Positions 1 through 10,301 of a DNA stretch of 64,000 nt are shown piece by piece. The notes under the pieces were generated by a model. The model was given only the letters and a program-made list of their open reading frames with translations, did no database searches and was not told the DNA's origin. Source of the DNA: Rhodobacter sp. (lineage in GTDB: Bacteria; Pseudomonadota; Alphaproteobacteria; Rhodobacterales; Rhodobacteraceae); NCBI GenBank assembly GCA_016704435.1, contig JADJAB010000001.1, positions 1-64,000 on the forward strand, read 5' to 3'. The position numbers and the translations under genes were made by a program. Every line of letters starts with the position of its first letter. The stretch's first letter is position 1.

Positions 1-598
1 CGGAGAGACGGTTCTCGGCATCCCGATGCGCCTTTCGGGCGCGGGTAACGTCGATCAGGGGCGCGACTTCCTGGGCATACATCCGCTCCAAGATGTCCAG
101 TTCGGTCGCAGCCTGGTCCAGAACCGCCTGGGCGCCGGACTTGCGGGCCTCGAAATCCTCTTGCCGGGCCTTCAGGAGCGTGGCCTCGGAAGACATGATT
201 TCGGGTACCCTTGCGGCCAGGTCTTCGGGGACATGGAACTGCGCCTCGCCTCGCATCTCCGCCTCGATCCGCAGCTTGCGGATCTCCAGCGCGGCGATCT
301 GGTCGCGGAAATCATCAACTGCGGCCTGGTATTGCGTAGACTGCAACCGCCCCAGCACTTGCCCCGGCTCGACCGTGTCGCCTTCCGAGACCTTCAGTTC
401 GGCCAGGATCCCGCCTTCCAGGTTCTGGATGATCTGCGGCCGCGAGGACGACACTACCGTTCCGGTGGCCCGCACGATTTCGTCGACCCAGGCAAAGTAG
501 GCCCAGACCACAAACAGCACCATCGTCAGACCGATCATCCAGATCACGGTCGAAGGGCGACCGGTGCGGCTGTCGAATTCGCTGTCCCAGGTGGTCAT
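1..598 (-). CDS. HlyD-family type I secretion adaptor (partial)
   Basis: Periplasmic adaptor (membrane fusion protein) that would link the neighbouring ABC exporter to the TolC-like outer membrane protein. Only the N-terminal ~199 codons are in the window; the gene runs off the left edge. The translation starts MTTWDSEFDSRTGRPSTVIW and has one membrane segment (about residues 18-36). A biotinyl/lipoyl-like motif follows (QNLEGGILAELKVSEGDTVE, about residues 56-75), then a helical coiled-coil region, as is usual for HlyD/PrtE adaptors. The ATG at 598 overlaps the exporter's TGA (ATGA), so the two are translationally coupled. Family is confident; substrate specificity comes only from context. 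Confidence 0.9.
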   Translation of the reverse strand, partial: MTTWDSEFDSRTGRPSTVIWMIGLTMVLFVVWAYFAWVDEIVRATGTVVSSSRPQIIQNLEGGILAELKVSEGDTVEPGQVLGRLQSTQYQAAVDDFRDQIAALEIRKLRIEAEMRGEAQFHVPEDLAARVPEIMSSEATLLKARQEDFEARKSGAQAVLDQAATELDILERMYAQEVAPLIDVTRARKAHRDAENRLS

Positions 599-2828
599 TG
601 CGCCGCCCCTCCGGCCTGGGCCTTGGCCAGGTGTGCCAGAACCGCGTCCTTCGGCCCGTCGACGGCCAGCCGGCCGTTCTGCAGGATCAGCGTCCGTGTC
701 GTCAGCTGCAGGATCGGCACGCGGTGCGTGGCAATGATCGCGGTGCGGCCTTGCAACCAGCCTCTCAGCCGACTGACCAGCGTGGTCTCCAGCGTCTGGT
801 CCAGCGCGGCGGTGGGTTCATCCAGAAGCACCACCTGCGGATCCTGCAGCCAGAGCCGCGCCCAGCCGATCGACTGGCGCTGGCCAACGGAAAGCCCCTC
901 GCCCAGCTCGCGGATCTCCAGATCCAGCCCGCGCGGGTGGTTGCGCACGAATTGCCCCAGACCGGCGAAATCCAGTGCCTCCAGCAGCCGGTCGTCATCG
1001 CGCTCCAGCTGACTCATGTTCAGGTTGTCGCGGATGGTCCCGGCGATCAGCCGCACCTCCTGGCCCAGATAGCCGATGCCGCGCCGCAGATCGCGCGGAT
1101 GGATCTGCCCCAGATCGACCCCGTCGACCAGCACCCGGCCCTTGGACGGATCATGCAGCCCCGCCAGCAGCCGCAGCAGGGTGGACTTGCCCGACCCGTT
1201 CGCCCCCAGAACCGCGACGTGCTGGCCGGCCGGAATGGACGCGGCGTTGATCTCGACCGTCGGGGCGGCCTGCGGGTCATAGCGGAATTCGACATGACGC
1301 AACTCGAACGCGCCGACGATCCTTTCGCGGCGCAGATACTTGCGACCCTGTTCCTCGGCCTGGCGGGCGTTGGCCACGGCTTCCAACGCGGTCAGCGCGG
1401 CCTTCACCTGGCTCCACCGCGCCATCATCGACGACACCTGCGCCAAGGGGCCCAGCGTCCGCCCGGTCAGGATGCCGATTGCGATGATCGTGCCGACGGT
1501 GAACTGGCCGGCAAAGACCATGTAGGTGCCGACCACCACCGCCGAGACATAGGTCGCCTGCTGAATGCCCTGCGCCCAGGACGACAGGATCGAGGTCAGG
1601 CGGCGCTGCTCGCTGCTTTTGCGGCGGAAAGCGTCACCAATTCAGCCCAAATGCGCTTCACTCGGTCTTCGCCGCGCTGGGTCGTGATGGTCTCGTGCTC
1701 GAACACGCTTTCGTAGAGCAGGCGCGCCGCCCTGGTTGACGCACCTTGTGTCGAAGCGGTGATCGCCATCATCCTTTTCTGCATCAGGAAGCCCGGCGCA
1801 ACCATCAGAATGCCACCCAGCACCAGCACCCAGACCAGATTGCCGCCAATCGAGGCGACCAGCGCCAGGAACACGATCAGGAACGGCAGATCGGCCAGCG
1901 TGCCCACGGTAGTGGAGGTGAAAAACTCGCGCACCGAACCGAAATCGCGCATCGCCGCGAAGACCTCGGACGGGCGGCTCGTTCCGGGTTCGGCCTTCAA
2001 GCCGAGAAGCCGCCGCATCAGCCGGGCCTGGACCGCCAGTTCGATCTTCCTGCCGGTGTTGTCCATCAGGGTCGCCCGCGCGACCTTCAACGATCCTTCC
2101 AGCATCACGGCCAGCAGAACGCCCAGCGCAAGCACCCACAGCGTTGGCTCGGACTGATAGGGGATGACCCGGTCATAGATCTGCAGCGAGAACAGCGCGA
2201 CCGCGACCGCCAGCAGGTTGGCGAATAGCGAACCGGCCGCCGCTTCGACATACTGGCGTTTGTAGTGACGAAATTCGCCCCAGAACCAGTGCGGCGCGGG
2301 CTTGCCGTCGACGTGGCGTGACTCCAGTTCGGCCATAGTAGTGCGGGCGTGCAGGATTCTGCCTGCATAGACCCGCATGAACTCGGCCATCGGCACTTCG
2401 GCGCGCTTGTCCTGGGTCGTCGGGTCGTAAAGCTCGGGGCCGGTATCGCCCAGGCCCAGGACCAGCACGACCTGGCCATTGGCCATTTCGGCCAGCGCCG
2501 GCCAACCGTCGGCGGACAGGGTCTTTCTTGGCAGCACGCGTACGACCAGGCCCATCGCCTTCAGCGCGGCGGCCATTTCGCCCAAGCCCAGCTTGCCACC
2601 CGAGGCGCCGGCCGACAGCTGGATATGCTCCAGAAGGTCGGCAGCGGCCAGTTCGGCGCCCAGCAGCCCCGCGAAGACCGAGGCAAGCTGCGCGCGGTTC
2701 ATCGCGCGGTTGGCATGGCGCGGGCGTGGCGTGCGGGCGGCAGGGGCAGGGCGCAGGCTTCCGGCCGCCGAAGCCGTGGCGACGCGGCTGGCGTTCATGT
2801 CGAAGGCAATGACCCTGTCATCCGTCAC
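595..2828 (-). CDS. Type I secretion ABC exporter, frameshifted near 1617-1630
   Basis: Inner-membrane ABC exporter of the HlyB/LapB type. From a GTG at 2828 (overlapping the TolC-like gene's stop) the N-terminus reads as a degenerate C39-like domain without a catalytic Cys. A six-helix transmembrane domain follows, ending ...RVKRIWAELVTLSAAK, where the frame reaches a stop. The rest continues in another frame from about 1620 (RKSSEQRRLTSILSSWAQGI), with Walker A GANGSGKST, signature LSVGQRQ and Walker B VVLLDEPTAALD, ending at 595. One indel at an A4/GCC stretch near 1617-1630 explains both halves. The gene is split as read, but motif conservation on both sides suggests a recent lesion or a sequencing error. 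The substrate is probably the adhesin at 4046-7201. Confidence 0.85.
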
Positions 2829-4025
2829 ATCGCGGCCCCGTCCACCAATACGCCTCTTTCCCGCGCAATCTCCAGCCGCGCCAGTGTGATGCGGTATTTC
2901 AGCGTGGCGTGGTCGCGCTGCATCCGGGTGTAGCTTTCGAATTGTCCGACCAGCTCTATCAGCGTTCGGCGGCCGGCCTTGTATTGCGCGGTGAATTTCC
3001 GCCTCTTCAAGCGCGCGCAGCTTGTCCTTTCGTCCAAAGCCCAGGCCCTCGCCATCCAGCGCCAGGCCGCCGTCCAGGTCACCGCCGCGGTCCACACTCG
3101 CCTTGCCGCCGAAACCGGGCAGCAACCCGGCACGCGCCACCTGGACTTCGGCCCTGGTGCGGGCCGCCTCGCCGCGGGCGGCCAGAACGCTCAGCGGCTC
3201 CGGCGCGCCGGGGTCAGGCGGCAGGGTGGTCAGGCCTGACAAACCGTCAAGACCGCCTTTCGTCATCGCGGCGAGCTCGGCCCGCGCAGTCGTCGCTGCC
3301 TCGCGCTCTTGCGAATGCATCGCCTCCATCTCGGCCAGTTTCTGCGCGATGACCCGATATTCGGAACGGTCCGACAGCCCACCCTTGACCCTGACCGACA
3401 TGATCCGGTCAAAGTCGCGCATTCGGGTCAATGCAGTCTCTGTAACGGCAGAAAGCTCATCCGCGCGCTGGGCCTCGATATACAGCTTCAGCCCCTCGTA
3501 GACCCTCTGGTTCAGGTCGCTGGCCAGCGTCACGGCGGCCACTTCGACATCGGCGGCGGCAAAGGCGCGTTCTGCCTTGCGGCGGCCGTTGTCGAAGATC
3601 GCCTGATCCAGGATCAGACTGGCCGCAAGCGAGCCCAGAGAGCTGAGGCTGACATTCGGGCCGATCGACGGCAGCCAGTTTTTCGACCGCGCCTTGGCGG
3701 TCAGCCGCGCCACCCGCAACTCGGCCTCGGCCGCACCGGAGCTTGCGGCAAGCACCGAAGCCGCGACGGTAGCAAAGCTGCTTCCCGCCGGCAGGACCGA
3801 GCGCCGCGCCAGAAGCGACGCGATCAGATTGGACTGCACGGTCCCCTTGTTGTCCAGCCGCGGCGCAACGGTCCCGGCAACCGCCGGATCGCCCACCGTG
3901 GTCGCCGACCGCGTGGCGAACGGACCACCGCCATCGGTGCATCCGGCCAGCAGCGCTGCCGTCACCAGCGCCAGGGCGGGGGCGATGCCCCCTGCCCCTG
4001 GCCTGTGCTTTCGGTCTTCGGGCAT
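2825..4025 (-). CDS. TolC-like outer-membrane efflux lipoprotein, frameshifted near 2994-3002
   Basis: Outer-membrane channel component of the type I system. It starts at ATG 4025 (or GTG 4028) behind GGAGGAT. Residues about 18-27 give a lipobox (ALLAGC), so it is probably a lipoprotein. The body has the alanine-rich alternating helices of OEP/TolC proteins. The first frame is good to LRALEEAEI near 3000. The true C-terminus then lies in another frame (KFTAQYKAGRRTLIELVGQF ... ARERGVLVDGAAM) and ends at 2825. As read, the first frame runs on into the ABC gene and gives a spurious 810-residue fusion. Even after frame correction the protein seems about 40 residues short between LRALEEAE and the QYKAGRRTL helix compared with my memory of relatives, so a small deletion is also possible. 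Confidence 0.75.
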
Positions 4026-4045
4026 CACCCGATCCTCCGGCAGGG

Positions 4046-7000
4046 TCAGATGATCGTGGTCTGGATATCCTCGTCCACCAGCACGGTTCCGGTGCCGAGG
4101 TTGTAGACATCGTAGGTCTGGCCGTCGATCTCGCGGGTCTGGCCGGTCGCGGTGGCCGAGGCCAGCGATACGGAGTCGTCCCCGGCACCCTTGATCATCA
4201 GTTCATGGTCCGGCCCGGTCAGCGCCTGCAGATCGGCTGCGCTGAGGGTCAGGCGCGCCTCCGGAGCGAAAGAGAGGTCGATCGAAGTGAAATCGAACTC
4301 CGTCAAGCCGGCGCGGTGCAGGTCAACGGTCACGGTGTTGGTGTTGTTCACGATGGCCAGGGTGGACGAGTTGTTTCCGGCGTCATCGGTGGCGTCGATC
4401 ACCAGATAGCTGCCGTCCTGCACTCCGCCGTTGCCGAAGAGGAAAAGCTCGGCCCCGCCCACGGGCGCACTGCCCGTGATTGTCAGGTCGGTTGCCACCC
4501 CGTTGGCCGCGACCTGATGGAAGGTCAGCTCTCCATCGTCGACTCCGGCAACGACGCCGCTGACCGCACCTGCGTTGCGCAGGATGTCTGTCAGCTCCGG
4601 CGCACCGGGTGCCTCGGTGTCATAGGCGAAGCTTTCGGTGATGCTTGCGGTGTTGCCCGCCACATCGGTCGCGGTGACGGTAACCGAAGCATTTCCGTCG
4701 CCCGAGGGCAGCTGACCTTCTGCGAAGGTCACCGACCATGTGCCCGAAACCCCCGAGTTTGTGACGATTTGCTGGCCGTTCGACAGCCGCACGACCACGG
4801 CGGAATTGGGTTCGACCGTGCCGGCGAAGGTGACACCAGCCTGGGCCTCGACAGCGTTGATGATGCCGTCACCGGCGATATCCCCGCCGGTGCGCGCCAG
4901 GTTGCGCACCACAGTGTCGACCCGGACCTGTTCGTTCAGGACCGAGGTGTTGCCGACCGCATCGGTCGCGGTGATGGTCATCGCGACCATGTTCTCGCCC
5001 GCCGGGATCTGGCCGGCCGGGATCGTCACGCTCCAACTGCCATCGGCGGCGACCGTAGCCGGAACCTGCGTTCCGCCAGCCCCGAAGCGCACCATGACGG
5101 TGGAGCCGGGTTCGACCACGCCGGTCACTGCAAGCCCGCCGGCTGCTTCTGCCGCGTTGACGATGTCATCGGCGCCGGTGGCGATGGTCAGCCGCTGGAA
5201 CGGCACCACCTCGGTATCGACGCGGATGCTGTGCGTGGTGTTGGCCACGTTGCCGGCGGTGTCGGTCGCGCTGACCTGCACGGTCGAACTGTAGGTGCCG
5301 GCGCGGTAGTCGCCCGACCCGTAGCTGGCGGTCCAGTTGCCCGACCCGTCGGCGGTGACCGTGCGGGTCACGCCTTCAAAGGTGACCCGGACAGTGGCGC
5401 CTGCTTCGGCATGGCCGGTCAGCGACAGGCCCGAGGTCCGCTCGGCCCCCGACACGATGTTGTCGCCGCCCGACTGGCCCGGGTTCACGCTGACCTGGGT
5501 TTCGGTGTCGACCATGACGCTGCGGGTCGCCGTGGCGGTGTTGCCGGCGGCATCGGTCGCCGTCACGGTGGCGGTGGTGGCATAGGTGCCCGCGGCAATT
5601 CCTGCCGCCGGGAAGGTCACGCTCCAGCTGCCGTTGGCGGCAACCGTGGCGGGCAGCGTGGCGCCGTTCCAGGCAACCTGCACGGTGGCACCCGGCTGGG
5701 CCGAGCCGGTCATCATCACCCCGCCCGCCGCTTCGGTCGCGTTGACGATGCCGTCGGTCGCGATCTGCGCCGGGGCAAAGGCGACCGTGGTCATGGTGTC
5801 GACCCGGAAGGTATGGCTGGAATTGCTGACGTTGCCGGCCGCATCCATGGTGGTCGCGGTGACGGTGGCGTCATATTCGCCAGGCGTCAGGGCGCCCGCG
5901 GCATAGCTGACGGTCCAGCTGCCATTGGCGCCCACGGTAACGTTCTTGGTGATGCCCTGAAGCGTCACGGCCAGAGTGGCACCGGCCGTCGACGTGCCGC
6001 TGATCTGGAAGCCCGCCGAGGATTCCGTGCCATTCACCGTGTTGTCGGCAGTCACCGGGTTGAAGCCGATCGGATGCGGCACGGTATCCACCACCAGCAC
6101 TTCGTTCAGCACCGTGTCATTGCCCAGTGCATCGGTGGCGGTAACGGTGAAGGGGATCTGATATTCCCCTGGCTCGACCTGGCTGGTCGGGAAGGTCACC
6201 GACCAGGTTCCATTCGCGCCAACGGTGGTGCTTTGGGTGAATTCGCCCACCTGCACCACGATCGCCGCGCCCACTTCGCCTTCGCCCGCAATCGTCACGC
6301 CATTGGCATACTCGGCCGCATTCTCGACATCGCCGGTGCTTTGCGCACCTTCGGTGACCACCACGTCCGGCGGGGTCATGTCGATGATGAATGTCGGGCC
6401 GTCCAGCTGGGTCGAGCTGCCATCGCCATGCTCGAACACAACTTCGGTCTCATGCGTCCCATCGGCCGGCAGGCCGTCGGTCGGGAAAACAACGGACCAG
6501 GTGCCGTCTTCGCCAATGGTGGTGGTCCGGGTTTCGTCGCCGATGTGAACCGTCACCTCATCGCCTGGCTCACCGGTGCCCCGAAACATCAATGGTCTGG
6601 TCTTCGGATTCCGTCATGACGGTCTGGCTGCTGTCGGGGTCATCCACTGTCGGGGTTGCCGGACCACCGCCGCCACTGCCACCGCCACCACCGCCCACAA
6701 TGCCGCCGATCACGCCGGCACCGGCGATAATGCCCGCGCCGCCGCCCAGGCCCACCAGGCCGGGCACGAAGCCCGCCATTCCGGCCGGCTCATCGGTTGC
6801 GCCGGCGGCCAGCGCCAGATCGTCGCCCTGGGCGAAGCGCAGGTCGTCAAGGGTCGAGAACTTGTCCCAGCCCTCGGCTGGGCCATAGGCGGCCATCAGC
6901 GTGCCGTCACCCGTGGCGCTGAATTCCAACGCGATGACTTCGCCGTTCTGCGAAAGGTAAAGCTGGTTGGCCTCACCGGTTTCGTTGAAGTAGCTGGAAA

Positions 7001-7201
7001 GGACGATCTGCCGCCCGTCGATCAGGGTGATGACAAGGTCGCTGCCGTCTGGACGAACCCCGCGACACTTTCCCGCGCCAGGTTCAGCGAGATTTCCTCG
7101 CCCGCGCCCAGTTGCACGAAATTGCTGCCATCACCGGCAACGGAACCCCGCACCAAACCGCCCGCAGAATCGCGGACAGCGAAATCAATCGCCTTCACCA
7201 T
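4046..7201 (-). CDS. BapA-type Ig-repeat adhesin, type I secretion cargo, two frameshifts
   Basis: Large cell-surface adhesin, probably exported by the adjacent type I system. The start chosen is ATG 7201 (MVKAIDFAVRDSAGG), with GGAG eight bases upstream; an in-frame ATG at 7219 is less likely. N-terminus: BapA prefix-like domain, then a Gly-rich linker (GGIVGGGGGGSGGGG). Next come seven tandem Ig-like units of about 95 residues with the pattern 'GTxEPGAxVxV...GxWSVTFP...VTATDxAGNT...VDT', then a C-terminal domain ending in hydrophobic residues (EDIQTTII), as in type I signals. I see no GGxGxD RTX nonapeptides. The frame breaks at 7058-7061 (one G too few on the coding strand) and at 6579-6582 (one G too many); correcting both gives about 1050 residues. 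Confidence 0.8.
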
Positions 7202-7424
7202 TGTACTACTCCGCCTCATGCTGCCGGTCCGTTGCCCGACATGTGGTAACCGAGATCTTTGCGACCTCTATTGCTGTCACGGATAACTAGGTTTTGATGT
7301 GATTTCTAGTGGGTATGTGAAGAAACTGATATTTCAGGGTCAAGCTATTGCAGAAATCGAACAGAAATTGCGGAAATGCAGGCTTTCCGGCGGGCCGGGT
7401 CAACCAGTGGTTGTTGACGTTACG
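7202..7424. promoter_or_regulatory. Intergenic region, probable adhesin promoter and ATPase 3' end
   Basis: Gap of 223 bp between the adhesin start and the sugar-transport ATPase stop, both on the minus strand. It is visibly more AT-rich than its surroundings (about 7240-7380). A short inverted repeat CAACC-AGT-GGTTG at about 7401-7413 lies just after the ATPase stop and could be a weak terminator. No promoter consensus can be assigned with confidence. Confidence 0.4.
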
Positions 7425-8423
7425 TCAGCGAAGCCGCAGTCCGGCGGCGTCGAAATGAAAGGACCGCGCCTGGTCCGGGGTCAGCCGCACCTCTTCGTCG
7501 AAGACATAGTCATGTTCGCCGAACAGCCGTACGGAAAGCATGCCGTGGTCGTCCGTGCGAATATAGACCAGCGTCTCGCCCCCCAGCTTTTCGACATGGC
7601 TGACCCGGCCGATGATCGGGCCCTGCCGGCGCGAGATCGCCAGATGCTCGGGCCGGATGCCGGTCGTTTCGCCCTGTTGACCCAGCGCAGCGGATTTCAG
7701 GAAGTTCATCTGCGGGCTGCCGATGAACCCCGCCACAAAAGTATTGACCGGGTCGTTGTACAGCTCCATCGGCGCGCCGACCTGTTCGACCTTGCCGGCG
7801 CGCAGCACGACGATGCGGTGGGCCATCGTCATCGCCTCGACCTGGTCATGGGTCACGTAGATCATCGTCGCACCCAGGTCGCGGTGCAGCCGGGCGATCT
7901 CGATCCGTGTCGCCACGCGCAGCGCGGCGTCCAGGTTCGACAGTGGCTCGTCGAACAAGAACAGCTTGGGCGTCCGCACGATGGCACGGCCGATCGCCAC
8001 CCGCTGCCGCTGCCCGCCCGACAGCTCCGACGGGCGACGGTCCATGAGCGGCTCCAGCGACAGCATCGCGGCGGCCTTGTCGGTGGCGGCCCGGATATCG
8101 GCCTTTGCCACTCCGGCCTGTTTCAGCGCCAGCCCCATGTTGTCGCGCACGTTCAGATGCGGATAGAGCGCGTAGCTTTGGAACACCATCGCCAGTTCCC
8201 GCTTGGCCGGCGCCACGTCGTTCATTCGCCGCCCGTCCACCAGGATATCGCCCGTGCTTGCATCCTCCAGCCCGGCGATGATGCGCAGCAACGTGGATTT
8301 GCCGCAGCCCGACGGCCCGACGAAGACGCAGAATTCGCCGTCGTTGACGGTCAGATCCACGCCCTTGATGACTTCGGTTGCACCAAAGCTCTTGGTGATG
8401 GATTTCAGTTCAAGTGCGCCCAT
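7425..8423 (-). CDS. Sugar ABC transporter ATP-binding protein (UgpC/MalK family)
   Basis: ATPase energising the sugar importer encoded upstream. 332 residues: Walker A GPSGCGKST (about residues 37-45), Q-loop, signature LSGGQRQR, Walker B LFLFDEPLSNLD, the switch His (VTHDQVEA), and a C-terminal TOBE/OB regulatory domain (GIRPEHL), as in MalK/UgpC proteins. It is the last gene of the minus arm, seven bases after the oxidoreductase. MalK-type ATPases often serve several importers, so substrate follows only from the operon (amino sugar). Confidence 0.93.
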   Translation of the reverse strand: MGALELKSITKSFGATEVIKGVDLTVNDGEFCVFVGPSGCGKSTLLRIIAGLEDASTGDILVDGRRMNDVAPAKRELAMVFQSYALYPHLNVRDNMGLALKQAGVAKADIRAATDKAAAMLSLEPLMDRRPSELSGGQRQRVAIGRAIVRTPKLFLFDEPLSNLDAALRVATRIEIARLHRDLGATMIYVTHDQVEAMTMAHRIVVLRAGKVEQVGAPMELYNDPVNTFVAGFIGSPQMNFLKSAALGQQGETTGIRPEHLAISRRQGPIIGRVSHVEKLGGETLVYIRTDDHGMLSVRLFGEHDYVFDEEVRLTPDQARSFHFDAAGLRLR

Positions 8424-8430
8424 CGCGGCC

Positions 8431-9465
8431 TCACAGTTTCACGGGCTTGCCCGACCGGACGCTTTCGTCGGCGGCAAGACAGATGGCAAGGGATTGCACG
8501 GCATCTTCCATGTGCCGCGTCAGATCGATATCCTCGCGGATCGCGCGGGCCACGAAGGCCTGCTCACGCTCGCACAACTCCTGATGGCCGGGCTCATCCG
8601 CCATGTTCAGATCCTGATCCGGCTGGCCGACGCGGTGAATGCGCAAGAGGTTGGGCTTGCCATGGGTTTCATGGTCATCCGACTTTGCGCCTTCCGGGAT
8701 CTTGATCGACACGGCGCCATTCGGGCTGACCACGTCCTTCACGAAGAACGCGGTGTCCGACATCATCGGGCCCCAGCCCGCCTCGTACCAGCCCAGCGAG
8801 CCATCATCGAACAGCACCTGGAAATGGCCGTAGTTGTACATGTCGGCCGCGATCTCGTCCGACAGGCGCAGGCCCATGCCGCGCACCTCGACCGGGGCGG
8901 CATCGGTGATCTGGCACATCACATCGACATAGTGCACCCCGCAATCCACGATCGGCGAGGTGGTCTGCATCAACTGCTTGTGGGTGTCCCAGGTCGGGCC
9001 GCTGGACTGCTGGTTCAGGTTCAGCCGGAACACATATGGCCCACCCAGGGCCCGCGCCTCGGCGATCAGCCGCATCCAGCTGGGATGGTGGCGCAGAATA
9101 TAGCCGACGACCAGCTTCTTGCCGTTCGCCTTTGCGCAATCCACCACGCGGCGGGCATCGGCCACCGTGGTCGCCAGCGGCTTTTCCACGAAGACATGCG
9201 CCCCGGCCTCCATCGCCGCCACGGCGAAATCGGCATGAGAGTCGGAATAGGTCGAAACGCAGACCAGATCCGGTTTCAGCCGGTTTAGTGTCGCATTGAA
9301 GTCAGGCTCGACCGCGTATCCGGCCAAAGCCGGGTCCAGCCGCGGCGTACTGCGGTTGACCAACCCGACCAGATCGAAGGCCGGGTTGCGGTGATAGGCC
9401 AACGCATGGCTGCGCCCCATGTTGCCCAGCCCGGCGACCACGACCCGAATCTGTTTGGCGATCAT
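8431..9465 (-). CDS. Gfo/Idh/MocA family oxidoreductase
   Basis: NAD(P)-dependent dehydrogenase of unknown sugar substrate. Start ATG 9465 overlaps the permease stop (ATGA); a longer upstream reading is in-frame noise. 344 residues: N-terminal Rossmann motif VVVAGLGNMGRSHA, the family EKP motif (VFVEKPLATT, about residue 98), and a C-terminal alpha/beta domain with DCGVHYVDVM, where the His is the likely general acid/base. Its place inside an amino-sugar import operon suggests it oxidises or epimerises the imported sugar or a derivative, a step not needed in the textbook GlcNAc pathway. Confidence 0.88.
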   Translation of the reverse strand: MIAKQIRVVVAGLGNMGRSHALAYHRNPAFDLVGLVNRSTPRLDPALAGYAVEPDFNATLNRLKPDLVCVSTYSDSHADFAVAAMEAGAHVFVEKPLATTVADARRVVDCAKANGKKLVVGYILRHHPSWMRLIAEARALGGPYVFRLNLNQQSSGPTWDTHKQLMQTTSPIVDCGVHYVDVMCQITDAAPVEVRGMGLRLSDEIAADMYNYGHFQVLFDDGSLGWYEAGWGPMMSDTAFFVKDVVSPNGAVSIKIPEGAKSDDHETHGKPNLLRIHRVGQPDQDLNMADEPGHQELCEREQAFVARAIREDIDLTRHMEDAVQSLAICLAADESVRSGKPVKL

Positions 9466-10301
9466 TTGACGGCTCCTGCGGTGATCCCGCGGATCAGCTG
9501 GCGCGAGAAGACAAGGTAAAGGACAAGGACCGGCACGATGGCCAGCGACAGCGCCGCCAGAACCGCGTTCCAGTCGGTGACGAACTGGCCGATGAAGACC
9601 TGCGCGCCCAGGGTGACGGTCTTGGTCGACTCTGCCGGCGCCAGGATCAGCGGGAACCACAGGTCGTTCCAGATCGGGATCATGGTGAACACCGCCACCG
9701 TCGCCATTGCGGGGCGCACCAGCGGCAGGACCAGGCTGAAGAAGATGCGGTATTCGCTCAGCCCGTCGATGCGTCCGGCGTTCTTCAGATCGTCCGAGAC
9801 CGAGCGCATGAACTCCGACAGGATGAACACCGCCAACGGCAGGCCTTGCGCCGAATAGACCAGAATCAGCGCCGTCAACGTATTCACCAACCCGGCCGAG
9901 ACCATCAGTTCAAGGATCGCGACGGTGCCCAGACGAATGGGGATCATGATGCCCAACGCCAGATAGAGCCCCATCAGGCTGTTGCCGCGGAACCGATATT
10001 CCGACAGCGCAAAGGCCGCCATCGCACCGAACAGCAGCACGCAGAACAGGCTGCCGACCGTCACCGTCAGGCTGTTCTGGAAATACAGGAAGAAATCGCC
10101 TTGCTTCATCACGGTCCGATAGCCGACGAAGTCGAAATTGCCGGGCAGGGGCAGCGCCAGCGGGTCGGCGAAAATCGCCTTGCGGCTCTTGAAGCTGTTG
10201 ATGACGATCACGAAGACCGGGAACAGCGCGATCAGCGTATAGCCCAGCAGCACCGCATGGGCGGCGATCTTGCGGCCGGTGGACAAGCGGGCATTGGCCA
10301 T
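9462..10301 (-). CDS. Carbohydrate ABC transporter permease (MalG type)
   Basis: Inner-membrane permease of the CUT1 class, 279 residues, six predicted membrane helices. The EAA loop (DGLSEYRIFFSLVLPLVRPA, about residues 180-199) contacts the ATPase. The N-terminus is cytoplasmic (MANARLSTGRKIAAHAVLLG). It overlaps the oxidoreductase by 4 bp and abuts the partner permease (TGATG), so the genes are coupled. It pairs with the MalF-type permease at 10301. Confidence 0.92.
   Translation of the reverse strand: MANARLSTGRKIAAHAVLLGYTLIALFPVFVIVINSFKSRKAIFADPLALPLPGNFDFVGYRTVMKQGDFFLYFQNSLTVTVGSLFCVLLFGAMAAFALSEYRFRGNSLMGLYLALGIMIPIRLGTVAILELMVSAGLVNTLTALILVYSAQGLPLAVFILSEFMRSVSDDLKNAGRIDGLSEYRIFFSLVLPLVRPAMATVAVFTMIPIWNDLWFPLILAPAESTKTVTLGAQVFIGQFVTDWNAVLAALSLAIVPVLVLYLVFSRQLIRGITAGAVK

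Noticed and set aside
1596..4028. One 810-residue TolC-ABC fusion protein
   Set aside because: The frame passes from TolC sequence through noise into the ABC gene; the correct TolC tail is in another frame and ends at 2825, so this is a frameshift artefact.
4205..6619. Plus-strand open frame of about 800 codons
   Set aside because: Exact antisense of the Ig-repeat adhesin; Gly/His/Arg-rich translation with no family pattern. A GC-rich shadow frame.
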